Assembly (NCBI RefSeq): GCF_036636695.1
Contig: NZ_JAVWNW010000003.1
Length of the DNA stretch: 64,000 nt
Origin: Anaerorhabdus sp036636695
GTDB taxonomy: Bacteria; Bacillota_I; Bacilli_A; Erysipelotrichales; Erysipelotrichaceae
Reading direction: 5' to 3' (one strand)
The translations under genes were made by a program, and so were the position numbers. This document shows positions 1 through 7,437 of this stretch, piece after piece (the stretch's first letter is position 1; the number at the start of each line of letters is the position of its first letter). Under the pieces are notes generated by a model that was given only the letters and a program-made list of their open reading frames with translations, was not told where the DNA came from and searched no databases.

Positions 1-3
1 TAA

Positions 4-32
4 ACAAATGATTTTTCTTTTTTTCATTTGTC
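4..32. terminator. Weak hairpin downstream of the GNAT gene
   Basis: ACAAATGA (4-11) and TCATTTGT (25-32) form an 8-bp stem with a T-rich loop. It lies about 40 bases beyond the stop of the minus-strand acetyltransferase and could end its transcript. The stem has little GC, so this is tentative. Confidence 0.35.
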
Positions 33-69
33 TACTTTAGTGGGATTGTATCATTAAGTTTACGAGCTT

Positions 70-489
70 TTATAATACATGCTTCATATGGATATGTGGG
101 CAATACTCATCATAATAGATTTCCCCATATTCTGTATAACCAAGTTTTTCATAAAATTCTTTCGCTTGTACTTGAGCACCCAAATGAGTAGAAGATGCAC
201 CCATTTCTTTTGCTTTAGCTTCAAGTTGTCTAATGATTTGAACACCATATCCTTTACCACGATAATCTTCTAAAACACAAACACGTCCAATAACAGTGTT
301 TCCATCTTCAATAAATATACGACCTGTTGCAAAGGGCTTATTATCATCATAGAAAAGGACATGTATACAATGATTATCAATTTCATCTTCATCAGTTGAA
401 AACCCTTGTTCACGAATAAATACATCTTCTCTAACGAACATTACTTCTTTATAGTGGTCTTTGTTTTCGTAAAATTTAATTTCTATCAT
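70..489 (-). CDS. GNAT family N-acetyltransferase (ElaA/YjcF-like)
   Basis: The 139-residue protein has the length and shape of a single-domain GNAT enzyme, which moves an acetyl group from acetyl-CoA to an amine. The N-terminus (VREDVFIREQGF) resembles the ElaA/YjcF subgroup. The acetyl-CoA pyrophosphate loop is visible as RGKGYGVQII around residues 77-86, after the beta-4 segment VIGRVCVLEDY. The C-terminal half has the typical AKEFYEKLGY motif. The start is ATG at 489 with GAGGTAATT just upstream. It is transcribed alone, divergent from the next gene. The substrate is unknown. Confidence 0.9.
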   Translation of the reverse strand: MIEIKFYENKDHYKEVMFVREDVFIREQGFSTDEDEIDNHCIHVLFYDDNKPFATGRIFIEDGNTVIGRVCVLEDYRGKGYGVQIIRQLEAKAKEMGASSTHLGAQVQAKEFYEKLGYTEYGEIYYDEYCPHIHMKHVL

Positions 490-553
490 AATTACCTCAA
501 TCTATTGTTTGAATTATACCAAAGTAAACGGTAAAATAATAGTAGGTGATATT

Positions 554-985
554 ATGACAGATGGTTTATTTTATTTATTAGATATAGTAGTTTTAGGTAT
601 AGTTATTAAATTAATTCTTAATTCGATGAAAATTAAAGTTCATTCTGATGTGGGATCAAACAAAATAGCTACTATTTTATTTGTTGCATTTTCAGCGTTT
701 CTTTATTTCACAGGAAATAGTATTTTTAATACTATTCAATGTTTTGTTGTATTAATGATTGGTTTAGCCTATTTGAATATACGCAGTGGATTTGTAGACG
801 ATGGAATTGTTTTAATGGGTAAGCTATATAAAGGTCAATTTATTAGAAATTTAGAATTAGAAAAAGATGGCGATGCGTATCGTGTTTCTTTTAAATATAA
901 GAAAAAACAACATTTTCTTTATCTAACAGAAAGCAATGCAAAACAAGCAAAAGAGATTATGCAAAATCTGCAAAAAAGAGGATAA
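554..985 (+). CDS. Small membrane protein of unknown function
   Basis: This 143-residue protein has three hydrophobic segments at about residues 4-20, 34-50 and 52-72, followed by a charged soluble C-terminus rich in Lys (KYKKKQHFLYL). I do not recognise a family with confidence; the tail looks like the small membrane-anchored PH-like proteins common in Firmicutes, which is only an impression. ATG at 554 is chosen because AGGTGAT (544-550) precedes it; a longer TTG start at 509 has no ribosome site. It sits one base before the ASCH gene and is probably co-transcribed with it. Confidence 0.75.
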   Translation: MTDGLFYLLDIVVLGIVIKLILNSMKIKVHSDVGSNKIATILFVAFSAFLYFTGNSIFNTIQCFVVLMIGLAYLNIRSGFVDDGIVLMGKLYKGQFIRNLELEKDGDAYRVSFKYKKKQHFLYLTESNAKQAKEIMQNLQKRG

Positions 986-986
986 A

Positions 987-1424
987 ATGAACGCAAAAGA
1001 AATGTGGCAAGTATATTGTCAAGAAAGAGATTTAGGAAGAGTTGATTTTTGGCAATATGGTGTAGCAGCAGATAAACTTGCGAAATTAACACTGGATGGA
1101 GTAAAAACTGCAACTGCAAGTGCATATGATTTATATCTTCTTGATAATACAGAAGATTTACCAGAAATTAATCAATACAGTGTTATCAGTGATTCAAAAG
1201 ATGAAGCAATTTGTATTATCAAAACAAATAAAGTTACCCTTGTTCCGTTTAATGAAGTTACAGCTGAACATGCATATAAGGAGGGCGAAGGAGATCGTTC
1301 CTTAACATATTGGCGAAAAGTTCATCAAGAATTTTTTACGGATTGTTTGAAAGAAGTTGGATTACTTTTCACAGAGCAGATGATAGTTGTCTGTGAAGAG
1401 TTTGAGATTGTTTATCCTAGATAA
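987..1424 (+). CDS. ASCH domain protein
   Basis: The 145-residue protein matches the stand-alone bacterial ASCH family: MWQVYCQERDLGRVDFWQYG near the N-terminus, then GVKTATAS and the strand VISDSKDEAICIIKTNKVTLVPFNEV, ending in a Trp-containing helix (SLTYWRKVHQEFF). ASCH is a PUA-like beta-barrel fold; related family members bind or hydrolyse modified nucleosides (for example N4-acetylcytidine amidohydrolase YqfB), but the role here is not established. ATG 987 with AGAGGAT ending at 982 is chosen over an upstream ATG inside the preceding gene. It is one base after the previous stop, so translational coupling is likely. Confidence 0.88.
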   Translation: MNAKEMWQVYCQERDLGRVDFWQYGVAADKLAKLTLDGVKTATASAYDLYLLDNTEDLPEINQYSVISDSKDEAICIIKTNKVTLVPFNEVTAEHAYKEGEGDRSLTYWRKVHQEFFTDCLKEVGLLFTEQMIVVCEEFEIVYPR

Positions 1425-1454
1425 AGTTTAACCATAGATTGTAGAGGGCAGAAT

Positions 1455-2726
1455 ATGGAAATGATGAGTGAACAATGGATAAAAGAAAAGTATGATGAGT
1501 TATTACCTGAACAAAGACAGGAGTATGCTTTTATTAGTTTAAAGATTAAACAATTAAGGCGCTTAAATATTTTGTATGGCAGAGATTTTGTGGATGAGCT
1601 AATACTTGAATTTCATAATGCGCTTTTAGAGGCAGTTGAAAATAAAGGATATGCCGCGTATCTACAACATGGCTATTATAATTTATTGTTACAGCTACCA
1701 GAAAAACGTGATGATTATTCACTGGTGATGTGGTTTTCTGAAATACTACATAAAACATATTATTTAACGGATAAGCGATTTGAAAAGATTGTTTATTGTG
1801 GGTTAGGTGTATATAGACTAGAAGAGAATGTCGTTGATTTTTATACTGCACAATACTATGCAGATATTTGTAGAACAGAATCTAAAGAAAGAGACTTTCT
1901 TATTTCTCATGTTGAATTTTACGGTTCGAGTTATCAAGATATAAAACTAAATGCACAAGAATATCGAAGAAGATTTGATGATGCTTTGCATAACAAACAT
2001 ATTCACTTATATTTACAACCTAAAGTCAATTTGAAGACAAAAGAAGTTGAAAGTGCAGAAGCACTTATGCGATGGATAGATCCTGAACTAGGTCTTTTAC
2101 CAATTAATGAATATTTACCAGTTCTTGAGGAAAGTGGTCAAATGAATTTGGTGGATTGTTATATATTTGAAGAGACTTGTAAGGTCATCGAACATTGGAG
2201 TAAAGTTTATAAAAAGGAAATTAGTATTTCTGTCAATGTATCAAAGAGTACATTTGTTTATCCTTTCTTTCTAAATGAATTTGAAGACATACATAAAAAA
2301 TATGACTGTAAGAAGGAATGCATAGAATTAGAGTTAATTGAAAATATTATTCTTAATCAATCAGAAAGAGTTAAAGAAGTTGTAGATGAAATTAAAAAGT
2401 ATGGATATCGTGTTTCATTAGATGATTTCGGTAGTGGCTATTCGTCATATAGTGTACTATGCAATACACCTTTTGATGCAGTGAAAATTGATCGTTCATT
2501 GTTTTTAGACCATACTAATCCAAAAGAAAAAATTCTAGCGAAACATATTATTCAAATTGCTCATGAATTAGGTATGGAAGTTATAGCAGAGGGAATAGAA
2601 ATAAAAGAATATGTTGATAAGCTTACTCAAATAGGGTGTGATTACATTCAAGGGTTTTATTTCTACAAACCCATGCCGGTAGAAGAATTTGAAGAAACAT
2701 TTATCAAAAATAAAGTATTAAAATAA
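1455..2726 (+). CDS. EAL-domain cyclic-di-GMP phosphodiesterase
   Basis: The 423-residue protein has an N-terminal region of about 160 residues that looks like a degenerate GGDEF domain (no GGDEF motif), then a full EAL domain at about 175-415. The catalytic set seems complete: E202-A203-L204 (SAEALMRW), the Asn of SVNVSKS, the Glu of ELELIE, D323-D324 of DDFGSGYSS, the Lys of VKIDRS, E379 of AEGIE and the Gln of QGFYF. It should therefore hydrolyse c-di-GMP to pGpG; this is inferred from conservation. There are no membrane segments. It stands alone before a T-box unit. Three further c-di-GMP genes occur in the window (13.7, 15.3 and 60 kb). Confidence 0.93.
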   Translation: MEMMSEQWIKEKYDELLPEQRQEYAFISLKIKQLRRLNILYGRDFVDELILEFHNALLEAVENKGYAAYLQHGYYNLLLQLPEKRDDYSLVMWFSEILHKTYYLTDKRFEKIVYCGLGVYRLEENVVDFYTAQYYADICRTESKERDFLISHVEFYGSSYQDIKLNAQEYRRRFDDALHNKHIHLYLQPKVNLKTKEVESAEALMRWIDPELGLLPINEYLPVLEESGQMNLVDCYIFEETCKVIEHWSKVYKKEISISVNVSKSTFVYPFFLNEFEDIHKKYDCKKECIELELIENIILNQSERVKEVVDEIKKYGYRVSLDDFGSGYSSYSVLCNTPFDAVKIDRSLFLDHTNPKEKILAKHIIQIAHELGMEVIAEGIEIKEYVDKLTQIGCDYIQGFYFYKPMPVEEFEETFIKNKVLK

Positions 2727-2744
2727 ATTTCTCTTTTAAGTTAT

Positions 2745-2772
2745 TGACAGTTGAATTTTTTTACAGTAAACT
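2745..2772 (+). promoter_or_regulatory. Promoter of the T-box/ABC transporter unit
   Basis: A consensus -35 TTGACA (2745-2750) is followed after 16 bp by TAAACT (2767-2772). Transcription would begin near 2780, leaving about 250 bases of leader before the terminator, the normal size for a T-box. Confidence 0.6.
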
Positions 2773-2824
2773 ATCGATAATTGATATACAAGCTATGAAT
2801 AGAAATAGTAATTTTGTTAGAGAT

Positions 2825-3036
2825 TAATAGAGACTTCTTGGTTGGTGGAAAAGAAGATGATCAATAAAGTGAACACATCTAGGAGCTGTTTACCGAATAA
2901 AGTAGGCTAAGCCGGGTGTACCCGTTATTGTACTAGAGTATGATTGTACTCAATGAGGAAATGCCAGTGATGGTATTTTAAATTTAGGTGGAACCGCGAA
3001 GATAACTCTCGTCCTATATAGGATGGGAGTTTTTTG
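2825..3036 (+). promoter_or_regulatory. T-box leader, specifier read as CAC (histidine)
   Basis: The diagnostic T-box sequence TGGAACCGCGA is at 2989-2999, next to a terminator stem (3004-3030) followed by TTTTTT. The Stem I distal loop GGTTGGTGGAAA (2840-2851) and the segment GTGAACACATCTAGGAG (2869-2885) are recognisable. In T-boxes the codon follows a GAA on the 3' side of the specifier loop, which makes GAA (2871-2873) the flank and CAC (2874-2876) the specifier, for tRNA-His. Uncharged tRNA would stabilise the antiterminator and turn on the transporter genes. AAC (Asn) in the overlapping register is the main alternative. Confidence 0.85.
3004..3036 (+). terminator. T-box intrinsic terminator
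   Basis: AACTCTCGTCCTAT pairs with ATAGGATGGGAGTT (two G-U pairs) and is followed by T6. It is the conditional terminator of the T-box; the antiterminator would use the upstream TGGAACC bulge sequence. Confidence 0.85.
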
Positions 3037-3096
3037 TTTATTACATTCGCAGAATATTCAAAGATGCATATCAAGAAAGAAGAAGGAGAAAATAGA

Positions 3097-3852
3097 ATGA
3101 AAAAGTTTTTATGTCTTGTAGCAGTAATATCACTTCTTACGGGGTGTGCTTCAAAGAAGGAGGAAGTGAAACGTGAGGAAACTATAGTTATCGGTTTAGA
3201 TGACACATTTGCACCGATGGGTTTTCGCGATGAATCAGGAAAGTTAGTAGGGTTTGATGTAGATTTAGCAAAAGCTATTGGTGAAAAATTAGGAATGAGT
3301 GTTGAGTTTCAACCAATTGATTGGGCAATGAAGGAAACAGAATTGAATGGAAATAATATTGACTGTATTTGGAATGGATACTCTATTACAGAAGCAAGAA
3401 AAGAAATGGTAGAATTTTCAAATCCATATTTACAAAATAAACAAATAATTATTACATTGAGTGAAAGTTCGATTAATTCAAAAGAAGATTTAGCAAATAA
3501 AAAAGTGGCTGTTCAAAAAGAATCGAGTGCTCTAGATGCTGTTCAACAAGATAGCATTGTCACTCAATTGAATAATTTGATTGAGTTTGATACAAATATA
3601 GATTGCTTTCTTGATTTAGAAGCAGGTAGAAGTGATGCGATTGTTTGTGATGAAGTATTAGCACGTTATGTAATGAAACAACGTGGAGAAGAAAAATACA
3701 AAGTTTTGAGTGATAATTTTGGTGAAGAAGAATATGGAATTGGATTTAGAAAAGCAGATACAGAACTTGTAGAGAAAGTGAATCGTGCACTACAAGAATG
3801 TATTGACGATGGAACAGTTGAACAAATTAGGATGAAATGGTTTGCACAATGA
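3097..3852 (+). CDS. Amino acid ABC transporter substrate-binding lipoprotein
   Basis: This 251-residue family-3 (SBP_bac_3) solute receptor carries a lipoprotein signal with LLTGC lipobox (Cys17), so it would be tethered to the outer face of the membrane. Family hallmarks are GLDDTFAPMGFRDESG, GFDVDLAKAIGEKLG, the IWNGYSIT...R.E..FS.PY stretch and a final TVEQIRMKWF. Such proteins bind polar or basic amino acids; the His T-box upstream suggests histidine (inference). ATG 3097 with AAGGAG at 3083-3088 is chosen over an in-frame ATG at 3034 lying within the leader. It is the first gene of a three-gene unit. Confidence 0.93.
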   Translation: MKKFLCLVAVISLLTGCASKKEEVKREETIVIGLDDTFAPMGFRDESGKLVGFDVDLAKAIGEKLGMSVEFQPIDWAMKETELNGNNIDCIWNGYSITEARKEMVEFSNPYLQNKQIIITLSESSINSKEDLANKKVAVQKESSALDAVQQDSIVTQLNNLIEFDTNIDCFLDLEAGRSDAIVCDEVLARYVMKQRGEEKYKVLSDNFGEEEYGIGFRKADTELVEKVNRALQECIDDGTVEQIRMKWFAQ

Positions 3853-4490
3853 GTATGTTGATTAAACTACTTCCATCTTTGTTAGAAGGTGCAAGTATGT
3901 CTTTATTCATATTTTTTGGAACACTTCTAGTTTCGTATCCATTATCACTACTATTTTCTTATTTGTATACGTTACAAATAAAAGGATTAAATCAGTTGTT
4001 TCGATTCTACATCATGATTGAAAGAGGGACACCTTTACTATTACAACTTATGTTTATCTATTTTGGATTACCACTATTGAATATTGCAATAGATCGAATG
4101 AGTAGTGTTTTTATTGCCTTTATTCTAAATTATGTTGCGTATTTCATGGAAATTAACAGAGGTGGTATAGAATCAGTAGATAAGGGTCAAGAAGAGGCTG
4201 CAAAGGTTTTAGGTTATTCAAAAACACAATGCTTTCGATATATTATTCTGCCCCAAGCTTTCAAAATAACATTACCTAGTTTAGGTAATGAAGCACTAAC
4301 GTTGATTAAGGATACATCTTTAGTAACGGTATTAGGAGTAACGGAACTTTTGAAAGTAGGAAGAAATGCAGTTAATGTATATGCAACAGCACTACCTTTT
4401 GTCTATGTAGGTGTGATATATCTAATCATGACATCAACGTGTTCATTGATAATAAAGAAAATAGAAAGTAGATTAAGTTTTTATAGGTAA
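3849..4490 (+). CDS. Amino acid ABC transporter permease
   Basis: The protein (213 residues) has about five membrane segments and the typical His/Glu/Gln-type permease EAA loop: EEAAKVLGYSKTQCFRYIILPQAFKITLPSLGNE, followed by LIKDTSLVTVLGVTELL. It would form the channel with the ATPase encoded next. ATG 3849 overlaps the TGA stop of the receptor gene (ATGA), the usual sign of translational coupling; an ATG 12 bases upstream also exists but lies deeper in the previous gene. Confidence 0.93.
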   Translation: MSMLIKLLPSLLEGASMSLFIFFGTLLVSYPLSLLFSYLYTLQIKGLNQLFRFYIMIERGTPLLLQLMFIYFGLPLLNIAIDRMSSVFIAFILNYVAYFMEINRGGIESVDKGQEEAAKVLGYSKTQCFRYIILPQAFKITLPSLGNEALTLIKDTSLVTVLGVTELLKVGRNAVNVYATALPFVYVGVIYLIMTSTCSLIIKKIESRLSFYR

Positions 4491-4494
4491 GAAA

Positions 4495-5100
4495 ATGTTG
4501 AAAATATTGAATTGTTCTAAGGCATTTGGTGGACTGAGTGTTTTAGATAATGTGACACTCGAAGTAGAAAAACATGAAATTGTATCAATCATGGGACCAA
4601 GCGGAATTGGGAAATCAACACTACTTCGCTGTATATGTGGATTAGAAGAAATGGATGAAGGCGTAATTGAGATTGATGGGTTAGTTGAAAATAGAAATCA
4701 TAAGATTGGTTATGTATTTCAAAATTATAATCTGTTCCCTCATCGTACAGTATTTGAAAATTGTGTAGATTCTTTATATTTAAAAAAAGAAAACAAAGAA
4801 GATGCAAATGCAAGAGTAACAACACTTTTACAAAATTTAAATATATGGGACAAGAAGGACTGTTACCCTTTTCAATTATCTGGTGGACAAAAGCAACGTG
4901 TAGCAATAGCCAGGGCATGTGCATTGACACCGGCATATATTTGTTTTGATGAACCAACATCGGCACTTGATGCAAAGAGCTGTACAGATGTTATTGAATT
5001 AATTGAGCTACTTGCGAAAGATAATTTAGGTATTTTGGTTGTGACACATGATCGTGAATTTGCGAAAAAAATCAGTACACGAATTATATCACTAGAATAA
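4495..5100 (+). CDS. Amino acid ABC transporter ATP-binding protein
   Basis: A compact ABC ATPase of 201 residues. Walker A GPSGIGKST is at residues 34-42, the Q-loop is VFQNYNLFPHRT, the signature is LSGGQKQRVAIARA, Walker B is YICFDEPTSALD and the switch His is in VVTHDREFA. It is about 40 residues shorter than the usual GlnQ/HisP proteins, ending just after the H-loop. It starts four bases after the permease stop and completes the T-box-controlled importer. Three-gene receptor/permease/ATPase units with a His T-box are known in Firmicutes, which fits. Confidence 0.93.
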   Translation: MLKILNCSKAFGGLSVLDNVTLEVEKHEIVSIMGPSGIGKSTLLRCICGLEEMDEGVIEIDGLVENRNHKIGYVFQNYNLFPHRTVFENCVDSLYLKKENKEDANARVTTLLQNLNIWDKKDCYPFQLSGGQKQRVAIARACALTPAYICFDEPTSALDAKSCTDVIELIELLAKDNLGILVVTHDREFAKKISTRIISLE

Positions 5101-5128
5101 AAGCAGGTATTATTTCATACCTGCTTTT
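5101..5128 (+). terminator. Terminator after the ABC importer
   Basis: AAGCAGGTAT and ATACCTGCTTTT form a strong stem with a short AT loop directly after the stop codon, closing the T-box operon. Confidence 0.85.
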
Positions 5129-5201
5129 CATATTCGATGAAATGTCATAAATTTCATAAAATGTAAAAAGTTTAAAGAGGATAATATAGTTTCTAAACAT
5201 T

Positions 5202-5257
5202 TGTAAAGCGTTTACATAAAAAAGTGGAATGCTAAAATAGAGTCGTGATTAAATCAC
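5202..5257 (+). promoter_or_regulatory. PTS operon promoter with two operator-like palindromes
   Basis: TTTACA (5211-5216) and TAAAAT (5233-5238) with 16 bp between them make a plausible promoter. The -35 is the right arm of TGTAAAGCGTTTACA (5202-5216), which resembles a CcpA/cre site though its spacing is one base off consensus. A second perfect palindrome, GTGATTAAATCAC (5245-5257), lies at the expected transcription start. One could serve catabolite repression and the other the RpiR regulator encoded at 10.1-10.9 kb; this assignment is inference. Confidence 0.6.
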
Positions 5258-5296
5258 AATGTGCACATTTGAAAATTAAATATAAGGAGAGAAAAG

Positions 5297-6877
5297 ATGA
5301 AAACGTTTATACAAAAACTGGGTAAGTCTTTGATGGGTCCATTATCTATCATTGTTGCTGCAGGTTTATTACTAGGGTTAGCATCAACATTACAAAATCC
5401 AAATGTATTTGGAAATATACTTGCCAATGTTGAATTCGTTAATAATTTTGTAAGTTTAATTAATACGCTAGCAGGAAGTTTATTTGGATTATTACCAATA
5501 TTATTCTGTATGTCTGTAGCGCAGGGGATGTCAAAAGAAGATAAAGAGGTTGCAACATTTGCATCTATTATCGGATTTGTATTGTTTCACGCTACGATTC
5601 GTTTTTTACTTCAAATGAATGGTATTACTGCTGAGACAACAAGTATTGAATATTTAGTATCACAAGGAATGAATGTGTTAGAGGCTACACAACAAAATGC
5701 AGCTTACGATGTTGTTATGGGAATCTTTACATATCGTATGAGTATCTTTGGTGGAATTATTGTTGGTTTATGGACTGCAATGATTCACAACAAATTCCAC
5801 ACAACACAATTACCAACAGCTTTTAGCTTCTTTAGTGGAAAACGTTTTGTACCAATTATGATGGTAGTTACAATTCCATTTTTAGCACTTGGTATGTATT
5901 TTATTTGGCCATTATTTAATATGGTTATTAATGGATTTGGTGATTTACTAGCTTCGGTAGGAGCGTTTGGTACTTTTATTTATGGATTTTTGGAACGATT
6001 ACTTATTCCAACAGGATTACATCATATTTTAAATCAGTTGATACGTTTTACACCAATTGGTGGAACTGCAATGATCGATGGTGTTCAAGTTTCAGGAGCA
6101 CTTAATATTTTCAACCAATTATTAATGCAAGCGAATCCAAACATGGATGTGATGCGTGAAGCAACTCGTTTCTTAACACAAGGAACTCACCCATTCATGG
6201 TATTTGGATTACCAGCTGCATGTTATGCAATGTATAAAACAGCTCTTCCTAAAAATAGAGGAAAAATTAAAGGGATGTTACTTGCGGCAGCACTAACAAG
6301 TTTCTTTACAGGAATTACTGAACCGATTGAATTTGCTTTCTTCTTTATTTCTCCACTACTATGGTTATTCCATGCAGTAATGGCAGGATTATCATTCCTT
6401 ATCAATACATTACTTGGTGTATGTATTGGTAATGCAGGTGGCGGTTTGATTGACTTAGTTTTATTTGGAGTTTTACGTGGACCAGAAACAAAATGGATTA
6501 TTAACGTAGCTATTGGTATTGCCTATGCTGCAATTTATTTCTTTGTATTCAAGTGGGCTATTCTAAAATTCAACATTAAGACTCCAGGTAGAGAAGATGA
6601 AAATGATGAAGTTGATAATACGGAAGAAGTTACAGAATTAGGTGCATCAATTATGAAGGCTTTAGGTGGAAAAGAAAATATTGTTGAAATCGATAACTGT
6701 ATTTCAAGACTTCGTTTGATTTTAAAGGATACATCACTTGTAGATGAAAATTTATTAAAGAAAACAGGTTCCTTAGGAATCATAAAAATTAATGAAACGA
6801 ATATTCAAGTTGTTTATGGTGCTAAGGTAGAAAAGGCAGCAGCTGAATTAAAACGTGCTGTAAAATCGAATGCTTAA
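5297..6877 (+). CDS. PTS sugar transporter subunit EIICB (glucose/maltose family)
   Basis: The 526-residue protein joins an EIIC membrane domain (about 1-425) to an EIIB domain (about 445-526). EIIC features include many membrane spans, PTGLHHILNQLIRFTPIGG and the conserved GITEPIEFAFFF loop of the glucose superfamily. EIIB carries the phospho-Cys468 in NCISRLRL. Size and architecture match maltose/alpha-glucoside permeases such as GlvC/MalX. It takes up and phosphorylates a sugar using the EIIA encoded next. No phospho-glycosidase is in the cluster, so the sugar cannot be named. AAGGAGAG precedes the ATG. Confidence 0.93.
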   Translation: MKTFIQKLGKSLMGPLSIIVAAGLLLGLASTLQNPNVFGNILANVEFVNNFVSLINTLAGSLFGLLPILFCMSVAQGMSKEDKEVATFASIIGFVLFHATIRFLLQMNGITAETTSIEYLVSQGMNVLEATQQNAAYDVVMGIFTYRMSIFGGIIVGLWTAMIHNKFHTTQLPTAFSFFSGKRFVPIMMVVTIPFLALGMYFIWPLFNMVINGFGDLLASVGAFGTFIYGFLERLLIPTGLHHILNQLIRFTPIGGTAMIDGVQVSGALNIFNQLLMQANPNMDVMREATRFLTQGTHPFMVFGLPAACYAMYKTALPKNRGKIKGMLLAAALTSFFTGITEPIEFAFFFISPLLWLFHAVMAGLSFLINTLLGVCIGNAGGGLIDLVLFGVLRGPETKWIINVAIGIAYAAIYFFVFKWAILKFNIKTPGREDENDEVDNTEEVTELGASIMKALGGKENIVEIDNCISRLRLILKDTSLVDENLLKKTGSLGIIKINETNIQVVYGAKVEKAAAELKRAVKSNA

Positions 6878-7334
6878 TCTTTTTAAGAAAAAAGAGAAAT
6901 TTATATTACCAGTATCAGGTGATTGTATCCCTATGGAAAAAGTTAATGATACAGTTTTCTCACAAAAAATGATGGGAGATGGATTTGCAATAATTCCATC
7001 TGATAAAACAATATATTCACCATTTAGTGGAGAAGTGAGTGTTTTATTTCCAACAAAACATGCGATTGGAATAAAAAGTGATGCAGGGGTTGAGGTTTTA
7101 ATTCATGTTGGCATTGATACAGTCAGTTTAAAAGGTGAAGGATTTGAGTCTTTTGTTCAACAAGGTGACAAGATTGCACAAGGTGATAAACTGATTGATG
7201 TTGATTTTGATTTGATAAAACAAAAAGGATTTGATCCAGTTGTAGTAATTATCTTTACAAACAATTCAATAAAGATAGAAGAAAAATTGCATCATGGTGA
7301 ACATCACGAAAAACTATCTATTTCAATTAAATAG
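6870..7334 (+). CDS. PTS glucose-type EIIA component
   Basis: A 154-residue EIIA-Glc fold protein (Crr-like). It has PVSGDCIPMEKVNDTVFSQKMMGDGFAI, then the two active-site histidines: His64 (TKHAIGI) and the phospho-accepting His79 (VLIHVGIDTV). It relays phosphate from HPr to Cys468 of the EIICB. The start overlaps the EIICB stop by eight bases and has no clear ribosome site, so it probably relies on translational coupling. Terminators follow immediately. Confidence 0.93.
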   Translation: MLNLFKKKEKFILPVSGDCIPMEKVNDTVFSQKMMGDGFAIIPSDKTIYSPFSGEVSVLFPTKHAIGIKSDAGVEVLIHVGIDTVSLKGEGFESFVQQGDKIAQGDKLIDVDFDLIKQKGFDPVVVIIFTNNSIKIEEKLHHGEHHEKLSISIK

Positions 7335-7342
7335 AGGAATTT

Positions 7343-7364
7343 AAAAGCCCTATATGGGCTTTTT
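7343..7364 (+). terminator. Terminator after the PTS genes
   Basis: AAAGCCC, a short loop and GGGCTTTTT form a hairpin with a T-tract. It may reduce rather than stop read-through, because the next two genes run in the same direction without an obvious separate strong promoter. Confidence 0.75.
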
Positions 7365-7410
7365 CCTATAATGGCTTTAAAGCATATTCTTAGAGCCAAT
7401 ATAGGAAAAA
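7360..7410 (+). repeat. Long imperfect inverted repeat between PTS and M20 genes
   Basis: The arm at 7360-7376 (TTTTTCCTATAATGGCT) is complementary to the arm at 7394-7410 (AGCCAATATAGGAAAAA) apart from one A-A mismatch. Its left arm begins in the T-tract of the preceding terminator. It lies 28 bases before the M20 start codon. It could be an RNA processing or stability element or a second, competing hairpin. Confidence 0.55.
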
Positions 7411-7437
7411 TATTAAATTTATAAGAAGGAGCTAATT

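Noticed and set aside
4589..4975. Antisense frame of 128 codons under the ABC ATPase gene
   Set aside because: It lies opposite a well-supported gene; its His/Leu-rich composition is typical of a shadow. The same applies to the other antisense frames, for example those at 1546-1851, 48302-48739 and 55791-56294.
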